In this document: positions 11,906 to 23,290 of the stretch, one piece after another
Layout of the letters: every line of letters begins with the position of its first letter
Numbering within the stretch: position 1 is the first letter of the stretch
Source: Limnanthes douglasii subsp. nivea
Lineage: Eukaryota; Streptophyta; Magnoliopsida; Brassicales; Limnanthaceae
Reading direction: 5' to 3'
DNA length: 64,000 nucleotides
NCBI GenBank assembly: GCA_036936605.1
Contig: JAUPFV010000005.1
Span: 62,516,742-62,580,741 of the forward strand
Position numbers and translations under genes: made by a program
Notes under the pieces: model-generated
What the model was told of the DNA's origin: nothing
Seen by the model: only the letters and a program-made list of their open reading frames with translations
Databases searched by the model: none

Positions 11906-12339
11906 CAACAACTACTCTCATCCTTTACTAACCTTTTATACATTTTCATTATTCAAAATCTTGTTTAACTTTCTAACTTATTGGAAAAATTGTATTACCT
12001 CCACTTTTCTGAATTCAAATATTATATACGACTTTATCTTCATAATTACGAATTTAATTTAACTAACACATTCCCTTCAACATTATTGTTTAACCATCAT
12101 TTATATAATGTCTTAGTCATATATAATATCATTCAATATTATATTTTAAATCATTACTCATATTATATTCTAATTTCGTTTTTTTTATCTTTTATTCATT
12201 CTTAACAATTTTTTCATTTTTAGTTAACTTGTTTAAAGTATATATACAAGTTGATGAAACAAATATTATTGGAAAAAATATTATATTTATAGTTTTCATT
12301 TGTGGTGTCTCTTTAAACCCTATCATTTTCACGCGCCAC

Positions 12340-13309
12340 CATTGTGAGAAAAGAGTAAACCATACCGATTACACTCAAGTTTTATACAATTTTAAATGTT
12401 GGATGTTCCAAGGATATTCTATTACTCTCACATTCATATTCATAAGCTTATAAGCTCCCTGATGTAATTTTTCAATGACTTTAAATGATCCATTTTTCTA
12501 GCATTCTTTTCCTTTATCCCTTGAACAACTCTTCTTAAAACTAAATCTTCTTCTTTCAAACTCCTCAATTTCAGCTTTGAACGAAATATATTTGTATATC
12601 AACCCCTTATAATGTTAACCTCTAACCCACACTTGATTCATTTTTTCCTCTATTAAATGAGTATAAGCTCTTTTTTTCTTCATAATTTACATATGACGAA
12701 TAAAAACCAACCAAATAAATTCTCCATTTATCAAAAGGACATGTTGAAGAAATTATGACCATAGCTTCGCTTGGTAAACGACTTGTATTAGAAAATATTT
12801 GACAAAGATCACAATTTCGAACCATAGCATTAACATCCAATGCTAGACGAGGCCCATAATATCATACCCAAAAAAATGTCTAATCAAACTCTTATATTCA
12901 TAATGAGCTCCAACCGCCCCTTCACGCAAATCCCTCAAAATCTTTATCCAAATATCTTAACAAATGTATCGTTGTACTTTATATATAAGGAACTTCTTCA
13001 AAAAAAATAAAAATTGTCGCTCTTATTCTAAGAGCATGAGTTAAAGATTTGTCATCTGACACTTTATGATATTTAAAATAGGACAAGTATTCTTGACATC
13101 AATATTTATTTTTATTTATCAACAAAACCTTTATATTTTCACTCCTCACTTGGTAAGACGGATGCTTATATGTGATTATTAAATGACTATATTCTAAGCA
13201 ACAAAACTTAGCCAAAGTATATGCCTTAACATTCAATTCACGAGCCACTTGCTTAAATATAACGTTTTCAAAATATTCTTCTAATTGCTTTAACACTTGT
13301 TGATAACCC
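12340..13309 (-). pseudogene. Old Tat gypsy relic: RNase H end, integrase pieces
   Basis: On the minus strand 13296-13099 reads as the end of a gypsy RNase H (LKQLEEYF then QVARELNVKAYTLAKF). 12840-12622 reads as the integrase zinc finger and start of the core (RNCDLCQIFSN, CPFDKWRIYLVG). 12560-12340 reads as the integrase C-terminus (GAYKLMNMN, PWNIQHLKLYK). The catalytic core between them is largely deleted, and stops are frequent. The RNase H continues at 20051-20330, because a younger element (13310-20046) inserted in the middle. Confidence 0.65.
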
Positions 13310-13717
13310 TGAAGAGTTTTAAGAATGCTCAGGGGGTGATTTTGTGATACGAAGATCTTTTTGTGTCAAACAAGCCGAAATCCTTTGTTTTGGAGTCTTT
13401 TTTTAGAGAGAAAAAGAGAATTAGGTTAAATAGAGAGAGAAAGTAATATTCTATTCCTCCCGGGATCTGTGAAGCGTGTGTGGCCCTTTTATAGTATAAT
13501 TACGGGTCCCGCACGCTTTAATTCCCATTTATTATACTTTTTTGGTCCCTATATCTTTTCAACTTCTCATAATGGCTACTTCTTTAGTAGTCTATACAAT
13601 TTTCCCCTAATACAATTTCTTCTTTACAATTCTCTCCTATCATACTTCTTCTTTACAATTCTCTCTTATTATATTTCTTCTTTACAATTTTACCATGTCT
13701 TTTATTCTCCCTCATCA
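13310..13717 (-). repeat. 3' LTR of element 3
   Basis: 408 bp, plus-strand ends TGAAGAG...CTCATCA, so TG...CA on either strand. It is nearly identical to 19649-20046, with about ten substitutions and two small indels by eye. Minus-strand TATA box CTATAAAAG lies at about 13494-13486. Confidence 0.9.
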
Positions 13718-13733
13718 GTAGCCCCCCACTCCT
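13718..13733 (-). other. Polypurine tract of element 3
   Basis: Minus strand AGTGGGGGGCTAC directly adjoins the 3' LTR. It shares its GGGGGGCTAC core with the two other Tat elements in the window. Confidence 0.75.
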
Positions 13734-13912
13734 AGTAAAAATAGTTTTACTGGGACTGTAAAGAAGTCTCCACTGCTCCCTCGAACATCTTTTCCTCGAA
13801 GAGCTCTTCTACAAGTGCTACATATCTCTTCGAAAAAACGTCTCCTCGAAAAAGCGTCTTCTTAACAAGTACATCCCTTAGATTATAGACTTCTTTTATC
13901 GCATATTAACCA

Positions 13913-13928
13913 GTAGCCCCCCAATCCT
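13913..13928 (-). other. Second, internal polypurine-tract-like site
   Basis: Minus strand GGATTGGGGGGCTAC repeats the PPT core 195 bp inside the true one, with related flanking bases (CCTAG/CCTTG after the C run on the plus strand). It may be a duplication of the PPT region. Confidence 0.5.
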
Positions 13929-14189
13929 TGTAATGTCTTAGCAAGGACTGGCTCAGGCTTTGGTAATGTTGCCCGTCGGAATTCGTTGTGCCAGCATATC
14001 ACAACCACCATAATACTATGATATAAACATTGCAAGGATTGACTGAGAAAGGTATGACGTCAACAGTCATACTTTCTTGTAAGAGTATCTTTGGAGGGAT
14101 CGTTTCACATTCCTGATACTAGTTCATACCTATGTAGCTTCTCCCGCGCTTTTCTGTCAACGATTCTTCACCTAGGGTACCCATAATGC

Positions 14190-15490
14190 CCCGAGACAAA
14201 GTATTGTGACCCAAATAATAGTTTGAGACAAAGAAAAAATCGAGGCACAAATTATTAAGACCCAAATAATAGTTCGAAGAGTAAACAATTCGAGGCACAA
14301 ATTATTGTGACCCAAATAATAGTTTAAGACAAAGAACAATTTGAGGCACAAAATATTATGACCTAAATAATATTTTAAGGCAAAGAGAAATTCGAGGCAC
14401 AAATTATTGTGACCCAAATAATAAATTAAGACAAAGAAAAATTCGAGGCACAAAATATTGTGACCCAAATAATAGTTTAAGGCAAAGAGAAATTCGAGGC
14501 ACAAATTATTGTGACCCAAATAATAGTTTAGGGCAAAGAAAAATTCGAGGCACAAATTATTGTGACCCAAATAATAGTTCGAAGGGTAAACAATTCGAGG
14601 CACAAATTATTGTGACCCAAATAATAGTTTAAGAAAGAAAAATTCGAGGCACAAAATATTGTGACCCAAATAATAGTTTAAGAAAGAAAAATTCGAGGCA
14701 CAAAATATTGTGACCCAAATAATAGTTTAAGGCAAAGAAAAATTCGAGGCACAAATTATTGTGACCCAAATAATAGTTTAGGGCAAAGAAAAATTCGAGG
14801 CACAAAATATTGTGACCCAAATAATAGTTCAAAGGGTAAATAATTCGAGGCACAAATTATTGTTACCCAAATAATAGTTTAAGAAAGAAAAATTCGAGGC
14901 ACAAAATATTGTGACCCAAATAATAGTTCGAACGGTAAACAATTCGAGGCACAAATTATTGTTACCCAAATAATAGTTTAAGAAAGAAAAATTCGAGGCA
15001 CAAAATATTGTGACCCAAATAATAGTTTAAGAAAGAAAAAATCGAGGCACAAAATATTGTGACCCAAATAATAGTTTAAGAAAGAAAAATTCGAGGCACA
15101 AAATATTGTGGCCCAAATAATAGTTCGAAGGGTAAACAATTCGAGGCACAAATTATTGTTACCCAAATAATAGTTTAAGAAAGAAAAATTCGAAGCACAA
15201 AATATTGTGACCCAAATAAAGTTTAAGAAAGAAAAATTCGAGGCACAAAATATTGTGACCCAAATAATAGTTTAAGGCAAAAAAAAATTCGAGGCACAAA
15301 TTATTGTGACCCAAATGATAGTTTAGGGCAAAGAAAAATTCGAGGCACAAATTATTGTGACCCAAATAATAGTTCGAAGGGTAAACAATTCGAGGCACAA
15401 ATTATTGTTACCCAAATAATAGTTTAAGAAAGAAAAATTCGAGGCACAAAATATTGTGACCCAAATAATAGTTTCAGAAAGAAAAATTCA
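14190..15490. repeat. Tandem array of about 26 copies, 48-51 bp unit
   Basis: The unit reads ATTCGAGGCACAAATTATTG then TGACCCAAATAATAGTTT and an A/G-rich spacer. Full units are 51 bp (17 codons); shortened ones are 48-49 bp. On the minus strand several open frames repeat a 17-residue phrase (LGHNNLCLEFFFALNYY), a by-product of the unit length rather than a convincing protein. AAATTATTG and AAATATTG variants, and spacer variants, are interleaved in higher-order blocks, pointing to amplification of multi-unit segments. Confidence 0.95.
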
Positions 15491-15499
15491 ACAATAATT

Positions 15500-18400
15500 T
15501 GACAGAAACAAGTATCTCTATACCAGAGAAGTCCGCAACAATACAATGCTTTTCATCGGTTTCCCTGGAAGTCTTTCCATGAATCTCATCAACCTTCAAC
15601 ACCGAAACGTTAGAGTGCTTACCTTCACAACATTGTAAGCTAAATATTCAAGTTGCACTCAAAGTATACTCATAATATCTGTCGTGATGCATATCAAGAT
15701 TCTAGATTACATAAGTAAAAAGACGGCAAATTAGAAAACTTAGCTTTGCGGAGCAGGGACCGAACGCTGGTGGAAGCACTGGCAAAGCAATTTTGATAAG
15801 TAAAAAACATGAACTAGGTGTTTATCAGATACCCTAGAGGACCATCTTCTCGATCGTCCCTATATAAGTGGCATGTAGAAAAACTTGAAACTAAATAATA
15901 ACACAAACCGAACCCGCCGCGTCTGCCTCTTGAAAAGAACTATGAAGCATTCAGAAACACCCGGGACTAACAACACATCAATGGCAGATTAATTCAATTC
16001 TTTAATATCCGTGCTGCATACAAACTTTGAAAGCAAATTCATAACCAAAATCCAAAGTCTATAATATTTGTGTGCTGATAAAAATAATAGGGTATTAGGT
16101 ACTCCCTAGTTTAAGTCTTCTAGCTTGGTCAATCCATCAATTCCTTAACCAGCTCTACCCTACCATAAAAGCACATTCATGGACAGTTGGTAGACCACAA
16201 TATACAAAGGGATACACAGCAAAGAGATACAGAATAAATATCCAAATAATCATACAAAGCGAATATGATACCAACCAATCATCAACTGCAAACACTATTG
16301 AGAACCCAGCTCTGAAAATCAATTTAAGAAAAGGAAATCACCAAATTTGAAAATCAAGCAAACCCATTTATGGGTTTATCAGCGCACACGGTCCTCCAAA
16401 CATGAGCAGTGTGTATAGCACTAGGAAACCAATAATAATATCATACCCCAGTCAGTACAAATGGACAGTGAAAGAAATAATGAAAGCATTAGAAACTACC
16501 TTTTTAACTTTTCGTCAATGACATACCTTAAGTCACATTTGTCCTTCCATAATAACATATCCATAGGCACATTAGAAACCAATAATTTATAAACCCCAGT
16601 CAGTACAAATATATACTCAAAGAAATAAATGAAAGTATTAGAAACTACCTTTTTAACTTTCCGTCAATAACATACCTTAAATCACATGTCCTTCCAGAAT
16701 AACATCTCCATAGGCACATGCTAGACCAAAATAAAAAAGGCATGCACTAGAAATAAAAGCAAGAGTTACCTTAATAATTATACTAATCATGAATGATACT
16801 AAACCTTCCTCAACTGCAAAACCCATAAAGCCTTGTCCATATAGTAGCCAAAACCCACTTTGTGGAGAGAGCTTAATTGGAAGAACCATCCTTGATCTTC
16901 ATCCATATAAATTTAGTAACCCTTGTCACCAATTGGAACTGATCAAAGTGATGAGGATAAAGAAATCACACAAATAGTAGTAGAACAGCGAAACGTAAAT
17001 TGAAACAAGAGATGACATTGATCCGCAAGTGCCAATTGATCCGCAAGTGCCAATTTCTGAAATCTTACTTGTCCTACCTCAAAAACCATATCCATACGTA
17101 GTGGTAAAAGAAAATAAAACCAAACATTACTTAAACAAAAGGCTCCATACTCTTGACATAGTAGGGACCCAAATAATGTCCATATGCAATTGTAAAACAC
17201 AACTTAATTGGCAACTGCAAGTAATATAGAATTGGATAAGAATCTGGCAGTAAATCAACGGAACGTACTCAACGGGTCTTGTCCTACATACACAGTGCAT
17301 ACATAAATATGCATGTAGAAAAACGTGAAACCAAATAATAACAACCCGAACCACCACAGCTGTGTCTTGAAGAGAACTATGAAGCATTCAGCAGGGACTA
17401 ACTCCACATCAACGACAGATTCATTAGATTCTTTGATACCCGCACTGCATACATACTTTGAAACCAAATCATAACCAAAATCCAAAGTCTACATTTGTGT
17501 GTTGATAAAAATAACGGGGCATTAGATACTCCCTAGTTGAAGATTTCCACCTTGTTCAATCCATCAATTCCTTGATTAGTTCTACCCTACAATCATCAGC
17601 TACAAACACTATGAGGTTTGTCTGAAGTCCCATCTCCTACCATCATAGAAAGATATCCTTTAATAGTGGCTGCTTGCAAGTAATATGATGATTGTCTCAC
17701 CACTAACCAACTCAGATTAAACTGGAAGAACCATGGACAAAAGATCCGCTTTAAGGATGCTCCTCTAAGCTACAAGAATCAAACAATTACTAGCAGCCTA
17801 CCGCGATCCACACATCAAATCATAAAAATCTGTTGTCCGTCATGTTTATGCACGAGATTCTCGGAGAGGCAGCGTCCTCTGTATGCCGAAAGAAACAATG
17901 AAGTACTAGAAACTCCTTCGTTTAGCTCCCCGTCAATCACAGATCCATTAAGTTCCGTAATAATTGTTGTGACACGACAAAAGCACAATCATGGACTATG
18001 CCACAAGTAAAAAAGGAACATACCTGGCAAGGAAAAGCAGTACAAGTCCCCAGAAAATAACACTAACTGAGCATATTACCAGCCTTGCATCAGCTGCAAA
18101 CCCGAAATTATCAGACATATACATAGAGGCTAAATGGCACATTCTTGCAAACAATGAAGCAGGAAATGTGATAAAAGCAAAGTTCAAGCCTTATCCGCTA
18201 CACATTAAATGGGTGTCTAAAAAGACTTCACCTCCTAACAAAGAAGGTGGACATGAGGATCAAATGAAATCCACAATTCAGCCTCTGATCCACAAATCAC
18301 CACTTTAAAGAATTAAGAAGCTTAGGTAGCAAAAAATAACTAACCAGATACCTATAAATAAGGAATGTCATGCAAAAGACAAGGTAAGAACAAACCATAT

Positions 18401-19260
18401 TGGTCAATGATTAGCTGATGCCACATGCTCAGATGCAGATGTGGTTTGGTCCATCTCCTCTTATAATCTTTCACGACCCAACAAAATATAATAGTATTAA
18501 ATAAGCTTTAGCCCGATACAAACAACTAAGGATAGATGTTTGGACACCATAATATTCTCTCAGAAGTTTTGTTCTTGTGGTAAGGGTCTAAAAAGCTTAT
18601 ATCCTATTAGAAAATAACCCGAACGTAAAAATATCTTGTGCATTTGACAGCAAGCAAAGCCTATAGTCAACAAAACAAACCACAGGAACAATCAACACAG
18701 GTTAAGATAGAGAATCAGTGTGTTTAAAAAATAAAATTGAATCAAAATGATAACGGAAAAACGGGACTCCCGGATATTAACATCATGGAAATGCCTAAGT
18801 TTCGTAAACTACCTTGCCCTGACACAAAACGTTTGCTTGCATAATTGTACAAGAGAAAACGAAACAGAAAGGATACAAAAATACCGATAATGTTGAAAGA
18901 AGAAACTCCCTTTCATAAAGACACCTGATATTCCAATAAAGTATCCCACCAAACGATTATGTTGAAAGAAGAAACTTCCTTTCATAAAGACACCTGATAT
19001 TCCAATAAAGTATCCCACCGAACCTTTACATACAGTACACAAACAAAGTCATTTCAACAATGACACATTGGAACACAAAATCTTGAAGTCCTAATTGAAA
19101 TAAATAGTTAGCAGCGTCTTGGTCAACTTCGACGATGACAAATCCATGACCTACGCAGACATCCATAGACATACAAAACAAAAACACAAGAGAGAAATAC
19201 ACATAATTGAAAACAGAGAAGTTACCCGAATAAACATACTGCAAAACCCGTGAAATTTCA
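15500..19260. other. Unidentified cargo of element 3, internally duplicated
   Basis: This 3.7-kb interior has no retroviral protein. Two copies of a roughly 290-bp segment occur at 15871-16165 and 17311-17592 (GCATGTAGAAAAAC ... CAATCCATCAATTCCTT). Two copies of a roughly 100-bp segment occur at about 16470-16575 and 16622-16720, with a weaker third near 17890. Frames are short; those at 17996-18187 and 19026-19244 on the minus strand are hydrophobic, and 17991-18308 on the plus strand is open for 105 codons. No family was recognised. It could be captured host genomic DNA, with exons and introns, or decayed retroelement leader. Confidence 0.5.
18891..19019. repeat. 69-bp direct tandem repeat, two copies
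   Basis: TGTTGAAAGAAGAAACT(C/T)CC through CCAATAAAGTATCCCACC is present twice in tandem at 18891 and 18960 with almost no divergence, so this duplication is recent. Confidence 0.9.
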
Positions 19261-19264
19261 GTAC

Positions 19265-19585
19265 TTATTGACTTTTACATACCAGAGAGAGAGAGGTGGC
19301 GCAGGCCAACCTGTCTTCCCTTGGACATCCCGCTGACTCGTTCTGAAATAATATGATGGAGCGAAGATTTGCCTGAACGGTTTCCTTTTCTACCTTCAAT
19401 CTTTCGATCTCCGGCAGCAGTTCATTCCTTCGAGCCAACAGATTGGAGTCATCAAAAGGGTCTCCGACTCGCTGGCCCCACGTGCCTCGTATTCCATGTC
19501 GTTCCGATAATCTTCGCCCACCAGATTCTCCTCGCAATTGTTAAAAAAAATCGTCCTTTTGCTCTTCCATAATTTTCCTCGGCAT
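19265..19585 (-). pseudogene. Gag-like N-terminal fragment of element 3
   Basis: A short minus-strand reading frame starts with ATG at 19585 (MPRKIMEEQK), about 45 bp after the primer binding site. It meets a stop in a T-run and continues open to 19265. The sequence contains RRNELLPEIERLKVEKETVQ, a charged helical stretch. Position and length suggest the first part of a Tat gag; family assignment rests on position more than on sequence. The normal capsid region is missing. Confidence 0.5.
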
Positions 19586-19629
19586 AGGAACTATTTTCAG
19601 GAAGCGATTGTCATCAGAACAATCTTCGT

Positions 19630-19647
19630 TTCCCACAGACGGCGCCA
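19630..19647 (-). other. Primer binding site of element 3
   Basis: Minus strand TGGCGCCGTCTGTGGGAA begins one base inside the right LTR. A TGGCGCCGT... site at this place is usual for Tat/Athila-type gypsy elements. It fixes 19649-20046 as the 5' LTR. Confidence 0.8.
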
Positions 19648-19648
19648 C

Positions 19649-20046
19649 TGAAGAGTTTTAAGAATGCTCAGGGGGTGATTTTGTGATACGAAGATCTTTT
19701 TGTGTCAAACAAGCCGAAATCCTTTGTTTTGGAGTCTTTTTTGAGAGAGAAAAAGAGAATTAGGTTAAATAGAGAGAGAAAGTAATATTCTATTCCTCCC
19801 GGGATCTTTGAAGCGTTTGTGGCCCTTTTATAGTACAATTACGGGTCCCACACGCTTTAATTCCTATTTATTATACTTTTGGTCCCTATATCTTTTCATC
19901 TTCTCATAATGGCTACTTCTTTAGTAGTCTATACAATTTTCCCCTAATACAATTTCTTCTTTACAATTCTTTCCTATCATACTTCTTCTTTACAATTCTC
20001 TCCTATTATATTTCTTCCTTACAATTTAACCATGTCTCCCTCATCA
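19649..20046 (-). repeat. 5' LTR of element 3
   Basis: 398 bp, paired with 13310-13717. Minus-strand TATA box CTATAAAAGG lies at about 19833-19824. The TSD AACCC follows at 20047-20051. Confidence 0.9.
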
Positions 20047-20330
20047 AACCCCTCATATTTTCTTATCATGTATCAAATAAACCTTTAGTTTGGCTTATAA
20101 CAAGTTGCCAAAAAATAAATTATCTTAACATTTGATGTTCCACAAATACGAGCTAATTTTACATATGCTAAAATAGCCTCGTATTTTGCTTCATTATTTG
20201 CTACTTCAAATACAAATTTAATTGTGTGTTTAATTTCTTCACCAAAATAGGTTTGCAAAATAAAACTCATTTATCCACCTCTTGTTCCAAATGCTTCATA
20301 TGTCCGAATAACAAACTCACAATTTATTTT
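20047..20330 (-). pseudogene. First part of the split gypsy RNase H
   Basis: The minus-strand frame 20270-20085 contains the RNase H phrase VANNEAKYEAI, and the fragment runs to the insertion edge at 20052. With one copy of AACCC removed, its reading frame leads into 13296, so the two pieces were one gene before element 3 inserted. In-frame stops near the junction show it was already dead or has decayed since. Confidence 0.65.
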
Positions 20331-22065
20331 TATACTTTCATTTACCTTTTCTTTTATCAATTTTTTTATTTAAAAATATTTAGTTTTTATAAAAACATCC
20401 TTAGAGGAAAATATGGTGGTCAAAGTTATGAGTTCAAACCCCACCTAAAATATTGTCGAGAGGTCATATTATGCTATCACTAAATTGTCAAATTGGAAAT
20501 TGTATTTATAAAGTTAAGTTTAATACTGAAAAAATAAATGGCTATGTAGGTGAAGACTTCATTATAAAAATGAATGGCTATGTAAGTTTAATATGTGACG
20601 CTTCATTATAAAATATATAAAGATATTAAAAATTATGATTTGAAACAAAGTTAAAATGTATTTAAGTTTTTTTGTTATGATATAATGTATAAGGTATTTT
20701 TATACATATAATTTATACAAGTATGTAATGAAAAGTTTTAAAAACAGTCGACATAAAGTAGCAGGGTGCTTGAATCATTATGTTGTATTGATAAAGTTAG
20801 GAGTTCAAACCCCTTATTGGTTTCTTTGTTCTTTTTTTTATGAGGTTTTGAGTTTTCAACAAGGCTGGAATCATTTATTTTGATTCTTTTATTGAAGAGG
20901 CATGGCATAAAATTAAAATTCAAGTGTAAAAGCAGGTGGCATAAAAATATCAAATAATAGAGACAGTCGACATCAAATAGTGCAACAAAGTAGGAAATTA
21001 ATGAGTACAACACATGTCTTTTGAATATTTGAAAACAACATAATGTCTAAAGAAATATAAAATTCATTATTGGTATTCACTTCATCTTGTTCTATAGAAG
21101 TTTCACCAAGTGGAGAGCTTAAAGAGCGAGGAAATTCTTCATTTTTTATGGTAGTCTTCCAGTGATTATTTGGATCATGTATGTCAGTGTTTTTTTATTT
21201 TACGAGCTTAGTTTCTCTCTTATTTGGTTCTTGTAAATACAGTAGATTTTTTAGGAGGATTAGGGTGGTCCTCTTTGGGTAGTAAATTATATATTTCTCC
21301 CAATTGAATGGTAGGATTTGCAGTTATGATTGATAAGTTAATTTCTTTTTTGGTATCACTGATCAAAACTTCAGTTACCGTGAATGCAACTTTTTCTCTC
21401 TCACTTATGATTTTAAAAGTATTGCGGTCAACATCTTCTTTCACCTTTCGATATTCTTCAAGTCTAATACTTCTTCCGGAGTTTGGAGCAATTTCCCTCT
21501 AATGTTAATTCCTCAATCCAAATTGATGTACAAGGTCCCTGAAACTGCCATGATCCTCCCCAAGTTACCATTGCTTCCCCACTGGAGAGTCAATGGAATC
21601 CTCCATATCTTAATTATCCTCAAACTAAGCGTCAACGCACCGAGGATGCGCCTGAAGAGAGTAAGGCTCAACACGATGAATATTTGTGCATGCTCTTTCC
21701 TCTTCATCCTACTATTATTTCTCCTCACATGAGCTATCACCAAGGACAGTAACTTGTCATGGTTGTAATATTTTCCATATTCAAATAGAAGATTGAGGGG
21801 AGGGGTCAAACGTGTAGCAAAAATGATGTATTAAATGTGCCTTAGATGTTTCACAGTTATATTGCTAAATAAAAATACAAGTGGAATCATGAGGAGGTTG
21901 TTATAGTTACATATATAATAAATGATTACTTTGCTTCTCATCAGGATGCATCCTTGGTTGGGGAAGGTTCTTTCTCATCTAAAATTCATCATTTTTATAT
22001 GGCTTGAGGATATTCGTTTGAACAAGATATTGGACAATTCTAAAGACAACAATTTAACTAGTTAG
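20331..22065. other. AT-rich stretch, unassigned
   Basis: No recognised gene. Two places carry a tRNA box-B-like GAGTTCAAACCCC (20429-20441 and about 20800-20812), the second with a weak box-A-like sequence upstream; these may be old SINE relics. Between 21220 and 21810 there are moderately long minus-strand frames (74 and 98 codons) without a family match. A short direct repeat (AATGGCTATGTA) occurs near 20535 and 20570. Confidence 0.4.
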
Positions 22066-22503
22066 TTGAGTTTGCGATTATATCATGAGAATATATTTAT
22101 TTCTCTAATCGATTTGTTTGAGAATTGTGATCATGCATTGGCTGTTCAAGAGATTAAGGCAATATATCGTAACCTAAACCTAAGGATTGATCTTGAATCT
22201 CTTACTCGTGTGAACTTGACAATTCCTCTCGAGGTGGAACCTATTTCTCTTTTTTACTTGTCTGATATTTGCCGCGATGAGATTGAGACCAAGTATGACA
22301 CTGCAGCCTCCGTGCCCACCTGTTCTATTGTGCCCCATGATTTATTTAGCCAGTTTTTAGATGAACGACTTACCATGATATTAGAAGGGTTCTATCTATT
22401 GCGAGCGTTTGAAAAGCCGCCTAATATAATGGAAATAAGAGCTAGCGCTATGTGGAAGATGTCTATTATTGAAGAGAGGATCTTAGATCAATGTAACCGA
22501 TGA
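22066..22503 (+). pseudogene. Unidentified 145-codon coding fragment
   Basis: The frame stays open for 145 codons, has no ATG near its start, and reads like real protein: Leu/Glu-rich with LYHENIFISLIDLFENC and YDTAASVPTCSIVPHDLFSQFLDERL. Composition is that of a globular helical protein. I do not recognise the family. It may be an exon or a decayed element ORF. A 62-bp tandem array follows 430 bp downstream. Confidence 0.35.
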
Positions 22504-22934
22504 GAATGTGTAAAAAGAATGAGTCAGACACAAGGTTTCCTATTGGTTGCGGATGAAAAAAGCTATACTCGAGAACAACCACCAACTAGGGCAAGCGAAA
22601 GAGGTAATAAGAAACCAGACTCACGGACAATTTCCTAGCCCTGCTATCATTTTCTGGTGCTTCTTTTTGGGTTCTCTTTTGTTTAGGCATGTATTGTCAA
22701 TTTTTGGCTTTATGCTTTTCTATGTTTTAGTTAAGGTGTGTGTTGCCTTACTTGTTGTATCTCATGTTTTTGTTAAGACATGTGTTGCTTTACCTTTTGT
22801 ATCATTATATTTTCATACTACTATTTATGAGAAGTTTGATATCGTTTGTTTTTATATATTTTGTCAAGATTAAAAAAATATTTATTGATAGTGAATACTC
22901 ACTCCTTCTAGTTGAGTATAAATCTTAGCGATGC

Positions 22935-23290
22935 CCGAGGTGCCTGAAAAGTCTTTAGTGACAAAACTTGCCTAACTTGAGGGATCCTGAGTAAACCCCT
23001 TTTTAACCAAAAACTTGGATTTCATCTTGGCCAATTTAAGAGATCCTGAGTGACATCCCTTTAACCAAAAACTTGGACTTTCATCTTGGCCAACTTGAGA
23101 GATCTCGAGTGACCTCCTTTTAACCGGTAATTTGGATTTTTATTTTGGCTAATTTGAGAGATCATGGTTGACCTCTATTCAACTAAAAATTTGGATTTCC
23201 ATCTTGGCCAGCTTGAGAGATCTTGAGTGATCTTTCTTTAACACAAAGAATAGATTTTCTTTTTGCCAATATGAGAGATTATGAATCCAA
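22935..23290. repeat. Tandem array, about 62-bp unit
   Basis: Five to six diverged units contain CTTGGCCAA(C/T)TTGAGAGATC, then GAGTGACCTCC(C/T)TTTAACC and AAAAACTTGGATTT. Periodicity is clear; copies near the edges are weaker. Confidence 0.8.

Larger units (their letters stand above)
13310..20046 (-). mobile_element. Non-autonomous Tat-like LTR element with foreign cargo (element 3)
   Basis: Two LTRs (13310-13717 and 19649-20046) bound the element, and the 5-bp duplication AACCC flanks it at 13305-13309 and 20047-20051. Orientation is minus: a primer binding site (TGGCGCCGTCTGTGGGAA) adjoins the right LTR, a polypurine tract adjoins the left LTR, and both LTRs have CTATAAAAGG on the minus strand. 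Inside there is only a short gag-like start (19585-19265); protease, RT, RNase H and integrase are absent. The rest is unidentified sequence with internal duplications (15500-19260) and a 51-bp tandem array (14190-15490). Mobilisation would need proteins from an autonomous Tat relative. It lies inside the RNase H of an older gypsy relic. Confidence 0.85.

Noticed and set aside
14172..15398. Minus-strand proteins of 62-143 codons with repeated LGHNNLCLEF phrases
   Set aside because: They are translations of a 51-bp non-coding tandem unit. Shortened units break the frame every few copies.
17991..18308. 105-codon plus-strand gene
   Set aside because: No family match and no supporting context. 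It overlaps an equally plausible minus-strand hydrophobic frame and lies in duplicated cargo.
20429..20812. Two SINEs marked by GAGTTCAAACCCC
   Set aside because: Box-B-like text is present, but no convincing box A, tail or TSD; kept only as a remark.
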